A stretch of 64,000 nucleotides of DNA from Populus alba (taxonomy: Eukaryota; Streptophyta; Magnoliopsida; Malpighiales; Salicaceae). The notes under the pieces were generated by a model that was not told where the DNA came from, did no database searches, and was given only the letters and a program-made list of their open reading frames with translations. The stretch is from the NCBI RefSeq assembly GCF_005239225.2, contig NC_133299.1, positions 5,398,967-5,462,966 of the forward strand, read 5' to 3'. The position numbers and the translations under genes were made by a program. Positions 11,895-24,388 of the stretch are shown piece after piece (position 1 is the first letter of the stretch; the number at the start of each line of letters is the position of its first letter).

Positions 11895-13246
11895 AAGTCC
11901 CAGCCGCCTGCTGTCATCGCCGCCTCCATGGTGGTGGTTGTAGCGGTGGGTGATGGTGAGCAGGTTTTATTACAAGAGGAACAAAAAATGGCGTAGTGTT
12001 TTCTTAAAATTAAAACGAGAGAAATCGGATGCCAGGCCGCTATCAAAAAATAAAAAAAAAAAGTTTAAAAAAAGAAAACGAGAGAACCGCTTGGTCTGTG
12101 ATTTTTTCCTTAATGATTATTATTATTCCGCAGGCCCATTAGTTTCGTCAAAGAAACCCAAAACAAAAAAAAAAAAGATGAAAGCCCCACGAATAGTAGT
12201 AGTCTTTAAAAAATAATTTCTTTTAAAAAAACCCACTGCTTCATATCTATCAAAATTTAGTTCTTTTTGGAATGATCTTCATTATACATCCTTATATTAA
12301 TTTAATTATTTTTTAAAAATAAATTTTCTTGAATGTGTATAGTCCGAATTTTTTTGTGGATATAAAAAAGTAGTTCGTTTTTATTTCAAGCTTGGATATC
12401 TTTATTTCATAATTTAATTATCTTTCCCGTTATATCGCAGATAAATTAATTTCTTTGAACATGATATATTTTAATCACCAAAAGATAACCATAATGTTGC
12501 AAAGAGTATTTGACAAAGTGTATCCATTAAGAGGATTCTTGATGTTCCAACCTTCTATGCATGTATTTCAACATAAAGTGTAACGTAAATTGCTGGGAAT
12601 TGAGCATATATATTGTGCTATTGGTATGATCCTGATTCTGCGACAGGAACTGCTAGATTGTTTCAGCTTGCATGTTATAACTTCAGTGCATGCCTGCTGC
12701 CTGTGTCAAGGTTATTTCTCACTTACAAATTAAAATCTAAACGTTTTGATTGTATTAAGGTTCATTTGTTCTGAAGTTATCCGCTCAAATCTCTTGAATT
12801 TTGTTTTTCAGAGGAGGAAATATATATCTTAAACTCTGATTCACCCCTTTGTGATAGATGGAAAATGTCGGCAATGTAATTGCTAAAATGTTGATGAAAT
12901 AACTTTAAATATTAATGAGTGCTTTAAATATTAACTTTGTTCTAAATTAATCTTAAACTTTGATTCACCCCTTTCACATGCCCTGATGGACAGGAATAAT
13001 TATGATCATTAATTAGGACCTTAAGTATATGCCTGCAGAATTCATGAAACAATGCTAATAGTGCATGATACTTCGTAAACATACAGTAACCTTGTGAGCA
13101 TCTTATTGATTACATTTAGCTAGACATAGTTGTTTTTTTCCCTGACATTTTCAGTGGATTACAGGCTTCTTATTTAATATTCCCCATACAAATTGGAGAG
13201 TATCCTACACCACCATTGTTCTGCAGAGAAAACTTTTTGGCACTCT

Positions 13247-14384
13247 TTAGCGGAGATTGATGTTATATTTGGGCTGTTTTATTTGGAAGAAAGATCCCCC
13301 AATGTTTCTCAAGTTCAGGGTTTTTGTAAGTCTCATCAAACATGGAAAAAATATACGTTTCTATAGGCTTTCCAGGCTTCTTTGGGGTTCCTCTCTTCAC
13401 ATGTTGAACTAAGTTGTTGTTATAAATTCTTGCATTATCAACCGATGTTCCTGTCCCTCCAGCCGTTGGCCAACCACTCTCTGATACTACGATATCCAAA
13501 GAACCTCCTCCAGATTTCTCCAAAGCAGCGTAAACAGTGTCAAGAATGGCATCGAAGAGGTTTTGGTAATTCAGTGGTGGGTCAGAGACTAGTGACGATG
13601 GAGCTGTGAAAAGAGCATAATCAAGACGAATGTCTTCTGAGTTACCGGTGTAACTTAAGTATGGATACAAGTTAACCAGTAATGGAGCTTGGTTGTTCAG
13701 TAAAAAAGCGAATGATCGGATCGAGAAATGGTCTGTGGTCTCCCCTGAAAGAGCCTTTTGAGGGAGGGGAGGAATCATCTTCTATGACCCCATTATCAAT
13801 AGCGGTTGAACTTTGATATTTCCGAGTCCAGCTGAATAGAGTGCGTTGCGAATGTTTTCATGGCAGGGACTAGAAACTGTGCATATGAATCGAATGGCCT
13901 CACCTCATTTCCAACCGCAATGTATCGAAACCTGACGTTGCCAAAACTCCTTACATTTCTTTGCACCCATGCATTTGCGTTGGTCTGACTGGAAGCAATC
14001 CTTTGAAGATCCGCGTTTGGAAGACCTAGCATTAGCTCAATGTTGGTGCCTTGAAGAGCTCGTAGAGCATCTTGGTTTGGATCATAGAGTCGCATTCTGC
14101 GAATGCCCCTCTGGCTGTAGAGTTCTATGACTTCTTGTGCCGGTGGTAGGTTACCATTCATTCCATAGCAAACACCTATCTGGGCACCTGTACAAAAAAT
14201 ACTGTGATTATTTAGCTAACCATAGATTCTAAGTTGACAGCTTTAGTAAAACTGTCAGATAGCGTAAATTAACATGATTATGAGTATATATACCTGTTTG
14301 CATCTAGGCTAGCTAGGAGGAGCCCAAAGAGTAGCATTATGGAAACCATGGAAGGCTTTTGCCAGCTATATTTGATCTAGCCAT
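13247..14384 (-). pseudogene. Glucan endo-1,3-beta-glucosidase (GH17), type II copy A, frameshifted
   Basis: Exon 1 is at about 14294-14384 and exon 2 at 13247-14187. The copy is almost identical to the intact gene at 55164-56302 but carries several single-base length changes. They include an A run near 13704 (six against five), AA against AAA near 13810, TTTT against TTTTT near 13855, an extra base near 13278 that changes the C-terminus, and offsetting changes in exon 1 (near 14299 and 14355). The open frame therefore breaks into 13263-13778 and 13796-14161. Both catalytic motifs survive ([16 protein letters not shown]) but lie in different frames. Almost all lesions are homopolymer-length changes, so sequencing or assembly error should be excluded before calling it dead. 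Confidence 0.75.
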
Positions 14385-14451
14385 GCTTAAGGAATAAACT
14401 ATGAAAGAGAGATTGCAACTATGTTTGCCAAACTCCCTTTCTTACCTTCCT

Positions 14452-14459
14452 TTTTATAG
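14452..14459 (-). promoter_or_regulatory. TATA box of glucanase type II copy A
   Basis: CTATAAAAAGG on the minus strand, in the same position as in the other copies, about 70 bp upstream of the exon 1 ATG (14384). Confidence 0.55.
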
Positions 14460-16696
14460 AGAAAAGGGAGCCCCACAATATCATCAACAAATTAACTCCT
14501 AGGTCGACGACTTGCATCTTGCTGTGGATGCATATATAAGAATTCTCCAATCCATAGTGCCAAATTCATTGAACTGCAAATTAACTACTGTGGATCGATG
14601 GATATTTTCTACAAATTGGAAATGCTAACTTGAACCATTAATGCACATCTAAACAGCTTTTCGACTGGGACCTTATCTATACATAGCTTTGAAATGTCTT
14701 GAGAACTATTAACTATCCTTTTCTGGCTGTCAGTTTCCTCTAAAAACCAGACATATTAGTCGCATCCTGTACGGCCTAAATTCTTCACAACCACTACGAG
14801 TTGTCTCACATATCTGCACCATTTAAGAGCATTTCTTAGGGCAATTACTAAACGTTCAAGTTAAAATTCATGTGTACACTTGACAATTTTCTTCACTGCA
14901 AAACATGTCATTTTTATCACAGAGATTATTTTTTTAAAAAATATATTTTTAAAAAAATACATTAAAAATAAAATTAAAAATGTTAACATGAAATAAAAAA
15001 TAAATTCAAATTTACTGAAAAATGTGGCTAGGCCGCACAAACACACGTACCCTAATTAGAGTTTTGCTTACTGGAAACTTTTTTTCACTTGGATTATTTT
15101 GTGTTGCCAAATGAGATGATTCCTATCCACATTAGGGATGCCAACTTGGCTCGGAGGACAAAAAATTGAAGGAAAATGTCATAAACCAACAAGAGTATGG
15201 TAGTGCTGGTTTGTTTTTATTTAGAAATTTTTTTTTTCCTTTTATTATTTGCTTTTTTTTAGTCCTCATACAATCCTCTTTTTTGTAATTTGTAGATTAG
15301 ACGATTCATTACGTCTCGACAACATCTGCCTCTTACAGTACAAAAGAATTATCCCTTCCAAAATCCCTCAATGGTGTCATATTGCCTCTTCTAGCTGTAT
15401 ATATAGAGTAAATCGATCGTTCCCTTGCATATAGGTGCGTTTCTTAATATGATTATAAATTAAAAAAAAACAGAAGAAAAAAAGCGTTTGCCCCACATCC
15501 ATAAATTGCTAGTGATTTTGTGTAGTAAGAACATGGGCATATGTCTAATACAGTAAGCAAATTGCTTCAAGGCATGACCATCCCTTGCATATGTTTGTAT
15601 GAATTTCTCCATTTTTAAATAAATATTATATGGTTTTAAGTTTTACGTGTATATATATTCTAAATGATAATATGATTTTATCAATTAAAGAATGTATATT
15701 CACTTCAAGTTGCGATGAGCAGATGATCGAGAACGATACTGCCTTGGCAGTTTCGATCCATGCCATAAAATTGTGTGGAAAAACGATCAAAAACTTCGGC
15801 TCAGAAAATATCTTTTTAAGTCAAGCAATCACTGAATTTAGCCTGTTGAACTCGGAAACATGCCCATGCGGCTAAGGTAATGTTTTTTACTTAGATGACA
15901 AGCACAGATCATGATAGACTTGGGGGCTGTATTTTTTTTTAGTTTTAAAAAATAAAAATAAATAAAAATAATATTATTTAAAAGTATTTATAGAAAAAAA
16001 AAACATTTGAGTACAAAAACACTTAAAAAAAAAATTTATTTCTATCTCAATCTTAATACACGCACTAAATAAGAGAAATCAATTAAAGACTCGAAAAATC
16101 TGGTGTTAAATTTAACACAAGAAATGATTAATTAAAAGAAAATTGTTATACATTGGCGTACAGAATTGGCCGGCAACATTAATGCTAGATGCAGGTTTAT
16201 ATTAAAGAGAGCAAGCCAAGAGTGATGAATCGAGAAGCATGTCTGAGAAAATTACATTAATGTTTATAACTAATAATAATACAGCTTTGCAATGGAAGAA
16301 TGATGTTTCTTAAATTAAATTGCAATCGAGTTCGTTGCAATTACCTGACTAATTCTCTTAATACAGCACATGAAAGCCAGAGAGGTACAAGCATTGATGA
16401 ACAAGACAGACTTTGAGGGAAAGCTAGGCTTACGTAATCTTCCCTGAATAAACTGTCAACCTCGTATCGGAGAAATGGTTTTCCTATCGTTTACCATCTC
16501 ATGTGCCCAACTGGAAAAGATCTTCTGTCAATGCACGGTTAATTTTAACACCTTCAGGTCTCACAAATAAAGCTCCAGTGCCAATGATTATTCAAATTCT
16601 TATGTGGCTAGTTTCACAGTTTATGCAGCTAGAAGCCGATTTGGAGCCACTTCTGTTTCGCTTTTACCTGATTCCTTTGAGCAAATCATTTGTCTC
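14460..16696. other. Intergenic region between glucanase type II and RecA, segment A
   Basis: No gene was recognised. It matches segment B at 56380-60314 except that the two MITE-like insertions present in B (about 58034-58843 and 58865-59690) are absent. The uninterrupted sites are near 16050 and 16075. Confidence 0.5.
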
Positions 16697-16759
16697 TCAC
16701 GGTTCCATCTTCCTCTGAAATATTTTTTCCCTTAATTTTGCAACTATTAATTTGATCAT

Positions 16760-16904
16760 AGTTGAGAATAATTAGGAGGCTTAACCTAATAGGTTAGCCA
16801 ACCCTTTCTATATATATGAGTAGGGCAATATACAATAGTAAAGGTGGAGATTACCACATAAGAATATGACTACAATATTTCCTATATAATTACATTCTAT
16901 AATA
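16760..16904 (-). repeat. 3' LTR of the copia element
   Basis: It is the same length as the 5' LTR. It differs at AGGAGGC against AGGACGC (about 16778) and ATATTT against ATAGTT (about 16877). Confidence 0.9.
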
Positions 16905-16911
16905 CGCCCCC

Positions 16912-19900
16912 TCAAGCTGAGGGTGGAGGATCAACCCGAAGCTTGAATCTAAGACCAGTAAATGAAGCAGCAAGAAGTGGCTTAGTGATGACATCGGCAA
17001 GTTGATCCTGAGAGAAAATAAAACGAATCTGAATCTCCTTCTTCGCAACTCTATCTTGGACAAAATGATAATCAATCTCAATATGTTTTGTGCGAGCATG
17101 AAATATAGGGTTTGCGGACAAATATGTGGCACCAAGGTTGTCACACCAGATAATAGGGGCAGAAGGAGTCGGAATCTGAAGATCCGTTAACAAGTACTAA
17201 AGCCAGATAACTTCAGCCGTGCCATCGGCTAAGGCTTTGTACTCAGCTTCCGTCGAAGAACGAGCAACAGTGCGTTGCTTACTCGATTTCCATGAAATTG
17301 GTGTCTGACTAAAGAACACAAGATAACCACCTGTAGACTTTTTATCCTCAATACTACCAGCCCAATCTACATCTGTAAAACCGTGTAAAGCAAAGGAAGA
17401 GCTGCGAGTAATATGTAAACCATGTGATGTCGTACCACAGAGATAACGCAAGATGCGTTTCACGGCAGCCCAATGGGATTCTGTAGGAGCATGCATAAAT
17501 TGACAGACCCGGTTAACAGCAAAACAAATATCCGGGCGTGTGAAAGTGAGATATTGGAGAGCACCAACAAGTTGCCGAAAACGAGTAGCATCAGAAAACA
17601 ATGGATCCGACATAATGGTGGCTTTGGATGCCGAAATAGGAGTATCAACTGGTTTACAGGATAACATACCAGCTCGTGTGAGGATATCAAGTGTATATTT
17701 ATGTTGACAAAGCATAAGTCCCAGACCAGTACACTGCGCTTCAATACCCAAGAAATAATGAACATCACCTAAATCCCGAAGTTTAAATTCTGAGCTCAAT
17801 AGCTGAATGAGTCGTTGTAGCAGAGTTCCATTATTACCCGTAAGCATAATAACATCAACATAAACCAAAAGATAACAAATATCACTACCAACCGAGAAGA
17901 TAAACAATGAGGTATCCACTTTAGAAGCACGAAAACCAATGGATAATATAAAATCATTCAGACGAGTGTACCAAGCCCGTGGAGCCTGTTTTAACCCATA
18001 TAGAGATTTATGCAATCGACATACATGACCTAGGAGTGCATAATCAACAAAACCTGGAGGTTGTTTCATGTAAACCTCTTCATCAAGGACTCCATTTAGA
18101 AATGCATTATGAATGTCAAGCTGATGAATTTTCCAACCACTCGAAACTGCAATGGAGAACACTAAGCGGACTGTTGCCTGTTTGATAACAGGACTAAAAG
18201 TTTCTGAGTAATCAATACCTTCTTGCTGAGTGAAGCCCCTAGCAACCAGGCGCGCCTTATACCTCTCAATGCTACCATCAGATCTACGTTTAATTTTGTA
18301 GACCCATCGGCTACCAACAACATTCATAGACGGATGAAACGACACTAAAGTCCATGTTTTGTTTGCGCGTAAGGCCTGAATTTCCTCTCGCATAGCATTA
18401 TGCCACGCCTCATATCTGTTAGCATCAGGAAAAATAAGTGGCTTATGCGAGGGAGGAGAAGTTACCCGACTGACAGAAGCAACAGGGGTGGCTGCCGTGG
18501 TGGTGATCAGTGCTGTCTTGGGCTGTCTCGGACGAAGAACCATGGGGTGTTTAGGAGCAGCTGGATATGGAGTAGCAGCACCTGTACCTGGAATGTGCTG
18601 AAGAGGATAAGAGGAGAGATCAACACAAAGTTGCAGACTAGGAGGTGAAGCCGGGGAGGTGCTAGGTTTGTGCCGCTACTGAATCCTGCAATTCAGAACC
18701 TGTTCCTGCACAAATAATCATTGGAAAGACAAGCACGTGGTGATAGTATGGCTGTGTGGGGTGGTGAGGCAGGTTCGGTTGAATCAACGGGCAGGGGAGT
18801 AAGCTGGGGGTTACGGCAAGGGGCAAAGGTGGGTTGTGTGTTTTGCCGAGTTGGGAAGGAAGAGGCTGAAAACAGGAAGGGGGTTGCAGTGATGGAAGAT
18901 AGGTAGGTGGAGTGGGGGGAACCAGGGGGTGTTGTTACCTGTTTAGACTTTTTAAAAGGAAAGACACATTCATGAAAAAACGAACATGACGGGAGACATA
19001 GACACGACCAGACTTTAAATCAAGACAACGATAACCAAGATGAGACGAGCTATAGCCTAAAAACACACAAGGAGAAGACCAAAAATCTAATTTATAAGCA
19101 TGATATGGACGTAAAAATGGAAAATAAAGACACCCAAAAGTGCGTAGAAAGTTATAATCAGGAGTGCGATGAAACAGACACGCAAAAAGGAGATTTATTT
19201 TGAAGAACAGGATTAGGCATGCGATTAATAAGATAGACAGATGATTCCATAGCATAGTTCCAAAAAACGCAATGGGGCATTACACTGGCCTAAGAGGGTT
19301 AGGCCAGTTTCGACAATATGTCTATGACGACGTTCAACTATGCCATTTTGTTCATGAGTATGAGGACAAATTAATTGATGATGAATACCAATTGTTTGAA
19401 AAAATTTATTTAATTTACGATATTCACCACACCCAATCAGTTTGAACAGATTTAATTTTAAGAGAAAACTGACGCTCAACAAGTGTCTGAAAACGTTGAA
19501 ACGTGGAAAATACATCAGATTTTTGCAACAAGCGGATAATACCAGATATATTTAGTGTGCCGCTTCAACAAAGATAACAAAATAACGAAAACCATCAGAA
19601 GAAAACATTAGAGCAGGGACCCAAACATCACTAAAAATTAATTCAAGTGAGGTAGAAGTTTTGTGACCCGTCGGTCGTAATGACAAACGGGATGACTTGC
19701 CTAATGGACATGCTTGATATTGAGTAAAAGATCCGTTTAGACGTACAAATAATTTTATTATCAGAAACTAACAAATTTAGAATGCGAGGAGTTGGATGAC
19801 CTAAACGATGATGCCACAAGTCGGCAGTCGCGGAAATGCAAGGAGACCAAAAAGCTTGAGGAACTGACGTAGCCGAGGACTCGGAGAGAACATAAAGACC

Positions 19901-21451
19901 ATCATGACTCCGATCGGAAAGAAGAACTTCCTTGGTGAAGAGATCCTTCACGTAAAACACATAATCGTGAAATTCAAAATAAACATGATTATCACGACAG
20001 AATTTCTGAACAGATAACAACGGTTTGGTAATGTGAGGCACACGAAGAACATTAGTCAATGTAAACAAGCGTTTGGGGGAATATAAAGTAGTATGTCCAA
20101 CATGGGATATGTCAAGGGCCTTACCATCACCAACATGCAAGAAATCATTACCAAGATAAGGAGCAGAATCAGTTAGAGTTGCAAGATCAGGCGTCACATG
20201 TTGATTCGTGCCGGTGTCGGGAAACCAAGTCGTTGTAGCAGAATCATTCGCAACAGCAAGGTGAGCAGAGGGCTGCTGTGTGCTGCTGTGAAACTGATAG
20301 CATTGAAGAGCTGAATGGCCAGAAGTGGAACATAATTGGCAATGGACATGTCCAGACCACTGCCCCTGATTTGGCCGGAAATCTGCAGCAAAGGTGCGCC
20401 TGTTCTGCCACTGATTTTGCCTCCAATCTGTAGCGGAGTGACCTCTGTTTGGGGCCTGAAATCTGTTGGTGTTTGAGCGCCAATTACCTCTAGAACGTCC
20501 CCTGTTTCTGCTGTGATTAGTCATGGCATAATAAGCAGAATTCGGAGGTGTTGGCAGCAATGGTGGCTGCTGCGGCAGAGAAGAAGAAGACAGCAGTGAT
20601 GAAGAGGATAAACCGACAGCCATGGAGTGAAAGGAATTCTTGTGCAGAAACTCATGGGTAAGGAGATGGCTATGAAGATCAACATATGATAGCGGTTTAG
20701 CCTTGGTTATGAGACTAGTTACCAAGTCTTTGAACTCACTGCGAAGTCCACAAAACACATAGAGATTGAAATCTTCAAGGGACATTGGGCGACCAGCAGC
20801 AGCCAATTCGTCAAATAACGATTTGGCTTGTTGCATATACATACTAACCGATGCATCACCTTGCCAAAGGTCTTGAAAGGATCCATGTAGTTGCATTGAT
20901 CCGGGAATTAAATGGAGAGGCAAGTGCCTTCTCAAGCGTGCGCCAAAACACAATGTGAAGTAGAACAATCTACTACAAGATGCAGCACATCCACGGAAAG
21001 AGAGGTGAGTAGAGCACTCAAAATAAGTTGATCTTGTTGCTTCCAACGAAGAAAAGAGGGGTTGATGGCAGAAGAAGAACCAGCCGAAGCATCAATCATA
21101 TGAGATGGAGGACACGGCAAGGAGCCGTCAACAAAGTGAAAACACCTTGACCAAGGAGATATGGCTTCATCTACATTCTCCAATAAAGATAGTTTGTGTT
21201 CGTAAGTTTCAACGACACAACATGGTGGGTGTTTGATAGAGGAACCATTGTTGTAGATTGTGTTCCCATGAGAGGCCAAGGAACGGCAGAGTCATGAGAA
21301 GAAAAATCAGAATTCGGAGGTGTTGAAGTTGTTTCTCGGCCAGCAGTAGGAAGAGGCTAGCCGGTGATGATGCAGCACCGGTGGAGGGAGAGATGGCAAC
21401 GGCGACAGCAAGAGGAGAGTCCATGGGGAGAAAAATTAGGGCCGACTGCAA
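16912..21451 (-). pseudogene. copia gag-pol polyprotein, degenerate
   Basis: Domains run on the minus strand in the usual copia order. Gag starts near 21451 and shows LLENVDEAISPW, SFLRWKQQDQLILSALL and MQLHGSFQDLWQGDASV. A zinc knuckle (CQLCSTSGHSALQC) follows near 20330. Then come the protease (FPDTGTNQHV), the pre-integrase LWHHRLGHP, integrase pieces (about 18935-19515, HTHEQNGIVERRHR), reverse transcriptase (17197-18543) and RNase H. Frameshifts separate several parts. A stop (TAG at 17194-17196) interrupts RNase H where Gln is expected. The catalytic YVDD of the reverse transcriptase reads YVDV (near 17847). The element is therefore not autonomous. Confidence 0.88.
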
Positions 21452-21481
21452 AGAGAGAAAAAATTAGGAGCTCTGATACCA

Positions 21482-21626
21482 AGTTGAGAATAATTAGGAC
21501 GCTTAACCTAATAGGTTAGCCAACCCTTTCTATATATATGAGTAGGGCAATATACAATAGTAAAGGTGGAGATTACCACATAAGAATATGACTACAATAG
21601 TTCCTATATAATTACATTCTATAATA
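21482..21626 (-). repeat. 5' LTR of the copia element
   Basis: Because the element lies on the minus strand, the right-hand LTR is the 5' LTR. It is followed without a gap by the initiator-Met-type primer-binding site at 21470-21481, which fixes the CT end. Confidence 0.9.
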
Positions 21627-22231
21627 ATCATGAACCCCTTCATTTTCCATTAAGTACTTGTTCAGCTACACATTCATTGCGAAATACCCTTCTGCCAAAT
21701 GACATAGCTGCTTCCTTCTTTCTTGATGAGAATGTGCTCGCAAGCTAATTCTAAGACCTCAGATTCTAAGCAAAAGCCTCTCCCAAAAGTGTATCTCAAG
21801 TTTAGCTTTCGTCATAGTAGGAGCTAGTTTATTTTTCACCACTTGTGCACACACCCCAAGACCGGTTATCTGAAAAAACATGGCATTATTTAACAGAGCA
21901 AAACAACAACAAGAACGTGAAAGACTTGATCAATCAGTTCAAGGAAACTAACAATAAATTTTTTTATTGTTAACTAACACAAAAGCTTGAGAATGAGGAA
22001 AAGTATGATAGAAGGTAAATTGGAAAGAAAAAAAAATGAAATTTAAAGCAGGGAACACAGATCAATCAAGGTAAACAAGATAGAGGACAAACATGACGGA
22101 AAGTCTGGAAATTCATGCAGAATCCTAGACCATTATAAGCCAACAATATCTTATTTGTCCATCTACAAATTTGTCACTTGTATACAAAGCTTAGAAACTC
22201 CACCAGATTTTCAAGCAAATATGAAATAAAT

Positions 22232-23536
22232 TGTAATGTTTTGAAATAAATGAGTTGGAAAATACAATAAAGCCCTTGAAGCTTAAAAGTTGGAATAAAT
22301 GAATAAGGGGTATTGTAATAATTCAACAAATTTAATATATATAAATTGAAAAAAAAAAGAAGGATCTGAAATTAGAGAGCAGAACTGTGAGAGAGAAGGG
22401 AGAAGAAGAAGAGGAGGAGAAAAGAAGGGAAAATAAGGGAAAAAGGAAGAGATTTGGAGGAAATAAATAAAAAGGTAAGATTTAGGTTGTTTAATGTGTA
22501 TACTATGTTAATTAAGCTTTAATTTCATTTTGATGAATGTTAGGGTTTTGAGAATTTGTGTTTTGGTTTAAATTGATGAATTAAATTGAATGATGGGGAT
22601 TGATTGTTGTGGTAATTGATTATTAAGTTGATTATGGAAGATTGTGATGATTTTGAGTTATAGTTTTGTTTGAATGGTGAATTTGTGTTAAAAATCAGGG
22701 GATAACAGTAGGTGATTTGTTAAAATTCTGGGTTTGAGGTTTTGAAGATGACAAAAATTCAATTTGGTCCCTCAATTTAAGGAAATTACAGTTTAGTCCC
22801 CAAACTTTGGAAAATTACAAATTGGTCCCTGGAGCATATTCCGAGATTCTGAACAGAATAACATATGAATTATGGACAGAATTACTCTATAGATAAGAGA
22901 ATTTAACACTTTCAATTTTAGTCCTTCAATTTGACAAAAAGTACGGTTTGACCCTAAAAATTTGGTAAAATTCTAGAATGATCCCTGGAGTATAATGATA
23001 CATCCTGGACAGAATTGAGGATTAATTAAGGTCAGAATTTCAGTATATTCATGGATTTATGACAAATTTCAGTTTGGTCCTCCATTAGATGAAAATTACA
23101 ATTCGGCCCTAAAAAATATAGAAAAATTTCAGATTAGTCCCTAGCTGCAATACTAGATTTTTCAGATTAGTTTGATGAATAATTAAGGGTAATTTAGTGA
23201 ATTATTACCAATTCTATTAGTTGTTTTTATTATGGATTAGATTTCGGGAAAACCGTTAGATTTGGATTTTGAGAAAATTAACTATTTAGTTCAAAAAACA
23301 TATAGGGTTATGGTATACACCCTTAGTTAAGTTTATTAAATAGGTTAAATGTTCTTTCGAGTCGTTCTTGAAAATCATTCCTTTGTATTCAGATAATCCT
23401 GATATTCTACCGGCGGGATGTTAGTAGGATTTTCTTCGGTGTCTACTTTTGAGTCAGGTGAGTGAATAATTTTCCATATGCATGAGAAATATTATAAATA
23501 TTTGATTTGTTAATATGAATTGGATCATGTTTCTTG

Positions 23537-23580
<44 letters not shown>

Positions 23581-24388
23581 GTGTGTGTGTGTGCGCGCGC
23601 GCGATTATTATCCTTGATATGATAAAGCATGATCAATTATTGAATCTGATTTCTTGATATGAACCAATATGAATTGAATTTTGAATTGATAGCTCCTCAT
23701 TTGATTGATGTCATGAGTTGAGTTTTAAGCTATGAATATGTTTGTTAGATTATGATTATGAACCTATAGTATATCAGTCAGAATACCCATGCTAACAGGG
23801 TAGTGTTAGTCTTTGTGCACATCGTATCTGAACACTAGTTGGTCAGGGGAGTCACCAACCTGTGTGGACTGATCATTCCACAGTACGGAGCCTCATGCTC
23901 ATTGCATTTTGATTTTCTGACAAACTTTACCATATGATCTTCTTGTTATGGCCTATTTGAGAAACTTTTATATAAGAACCTAAAGCCATAATTGTATATA
24001 TATTCTCATTGTTATATTATCTCGTGTGTGTATATTGAACATTATCTACTCACTGAGTTGTTGAACTCACCCTCTCATTATTTATTCTTTTCAGGCTTAT
24101 AGCTTGATAGCAGGTCACTTTTATTGAACCTTCCGAACCTGCTTTTTTATTGTAATTTGTACTTTCTTTTTTTTATCAAGTTAGTGCTCCAAAACTATGA
24201 AATTATATTAACTCTTGTATTAAGACAATTACATTATATTATGAAGTTAGTTTGTTGTTAATGCTGCGTTAAACTCTGATTGAGTTGTTTAAAGGATTGT
24301 ATGTAAATTTGGGTTCGCATAGGTTTGGAACCTTGAAGGGGAACCTTGCCTATGTGCCGGTCATGGATCCGGGATTTGGGTCGTGAAA
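22232..24388 (+). mobile_element. Solo LTR (probably Ty3-gypsy), 2157 bp
   Basis: The insertion is flanked by TAAAT at 22227-22231 and 24389-24393. Segment B keeps the empty site (AAATAAATAACCAC, about 60962-60976). It begins TGTAATG and ends GGGTCGTGAAA, probably a decayed GTGACA end. Inside are several phrases of the kind TTTGGTCCCTCAATTT and TTAGTCCCCAAACTTTGG, a purine-rich leader, a likely splice donor (AAAGGTAAG, near 22472), and an end block GGTTCGCATAGGTTTGGAACC. No primer site, gag or pol is present. The class is inferred from its style; the boundaries are well supported by the TSD and empty site. It lies in a RecA intron of segment A. Confidence 0.85.
23539..23603. repeat. Compound microsatellite (AT)n(GT)n(GC)n
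   Basis: An AT run passes into GTGTGTGT and then GCGCGCGC within the solo LTR. Confidence 0.9.

Larger units (their letters stand above)
11895..15390. repeat. Older tandem unit II (glucanase type II with flanks), segment A
   Basis: This is the second unit of the older tandem duplication; see unit I at 7155-10700. It carries the frameshifted type II glucanase. Boundaries are approximate. Confidence 0.75.
16760..21626 (-). mobile_element. Ty1-copia retrotransposon with 145-bp LTRs and TA...CT termini
   Basis: The LTRs are 16760-16904 and 21482-21626, both 145 bp with about two differences by eye. The flanking 5-bp duplication is ATCAT (16755-16759 and 21627-21631). The empty site is preserved in the other RecA copy at about 60363-60373. 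A primer-binding site TGGTATCAGAGC (21481 down to 21470) abuts the 5' LTR directly. A purine tract GAGGGGGCG (16913 down to 16905) abuts the 3' LTR. Read on the minus strand each LTR starts TATTATAG and ends CTCAACT. The TA...CT ends are one of the non-TG..CA classes known for plant copia elements. Confidence 0.92.

Noticed and set aside
11861..12046. Minus-strand open frame (METAAAM-like, near the CCATGGTGGTGG block) as an extra small gene
   Set aside because: The block is shared between tandem units but the frame is not kept in the other copies, and no family was recognised.
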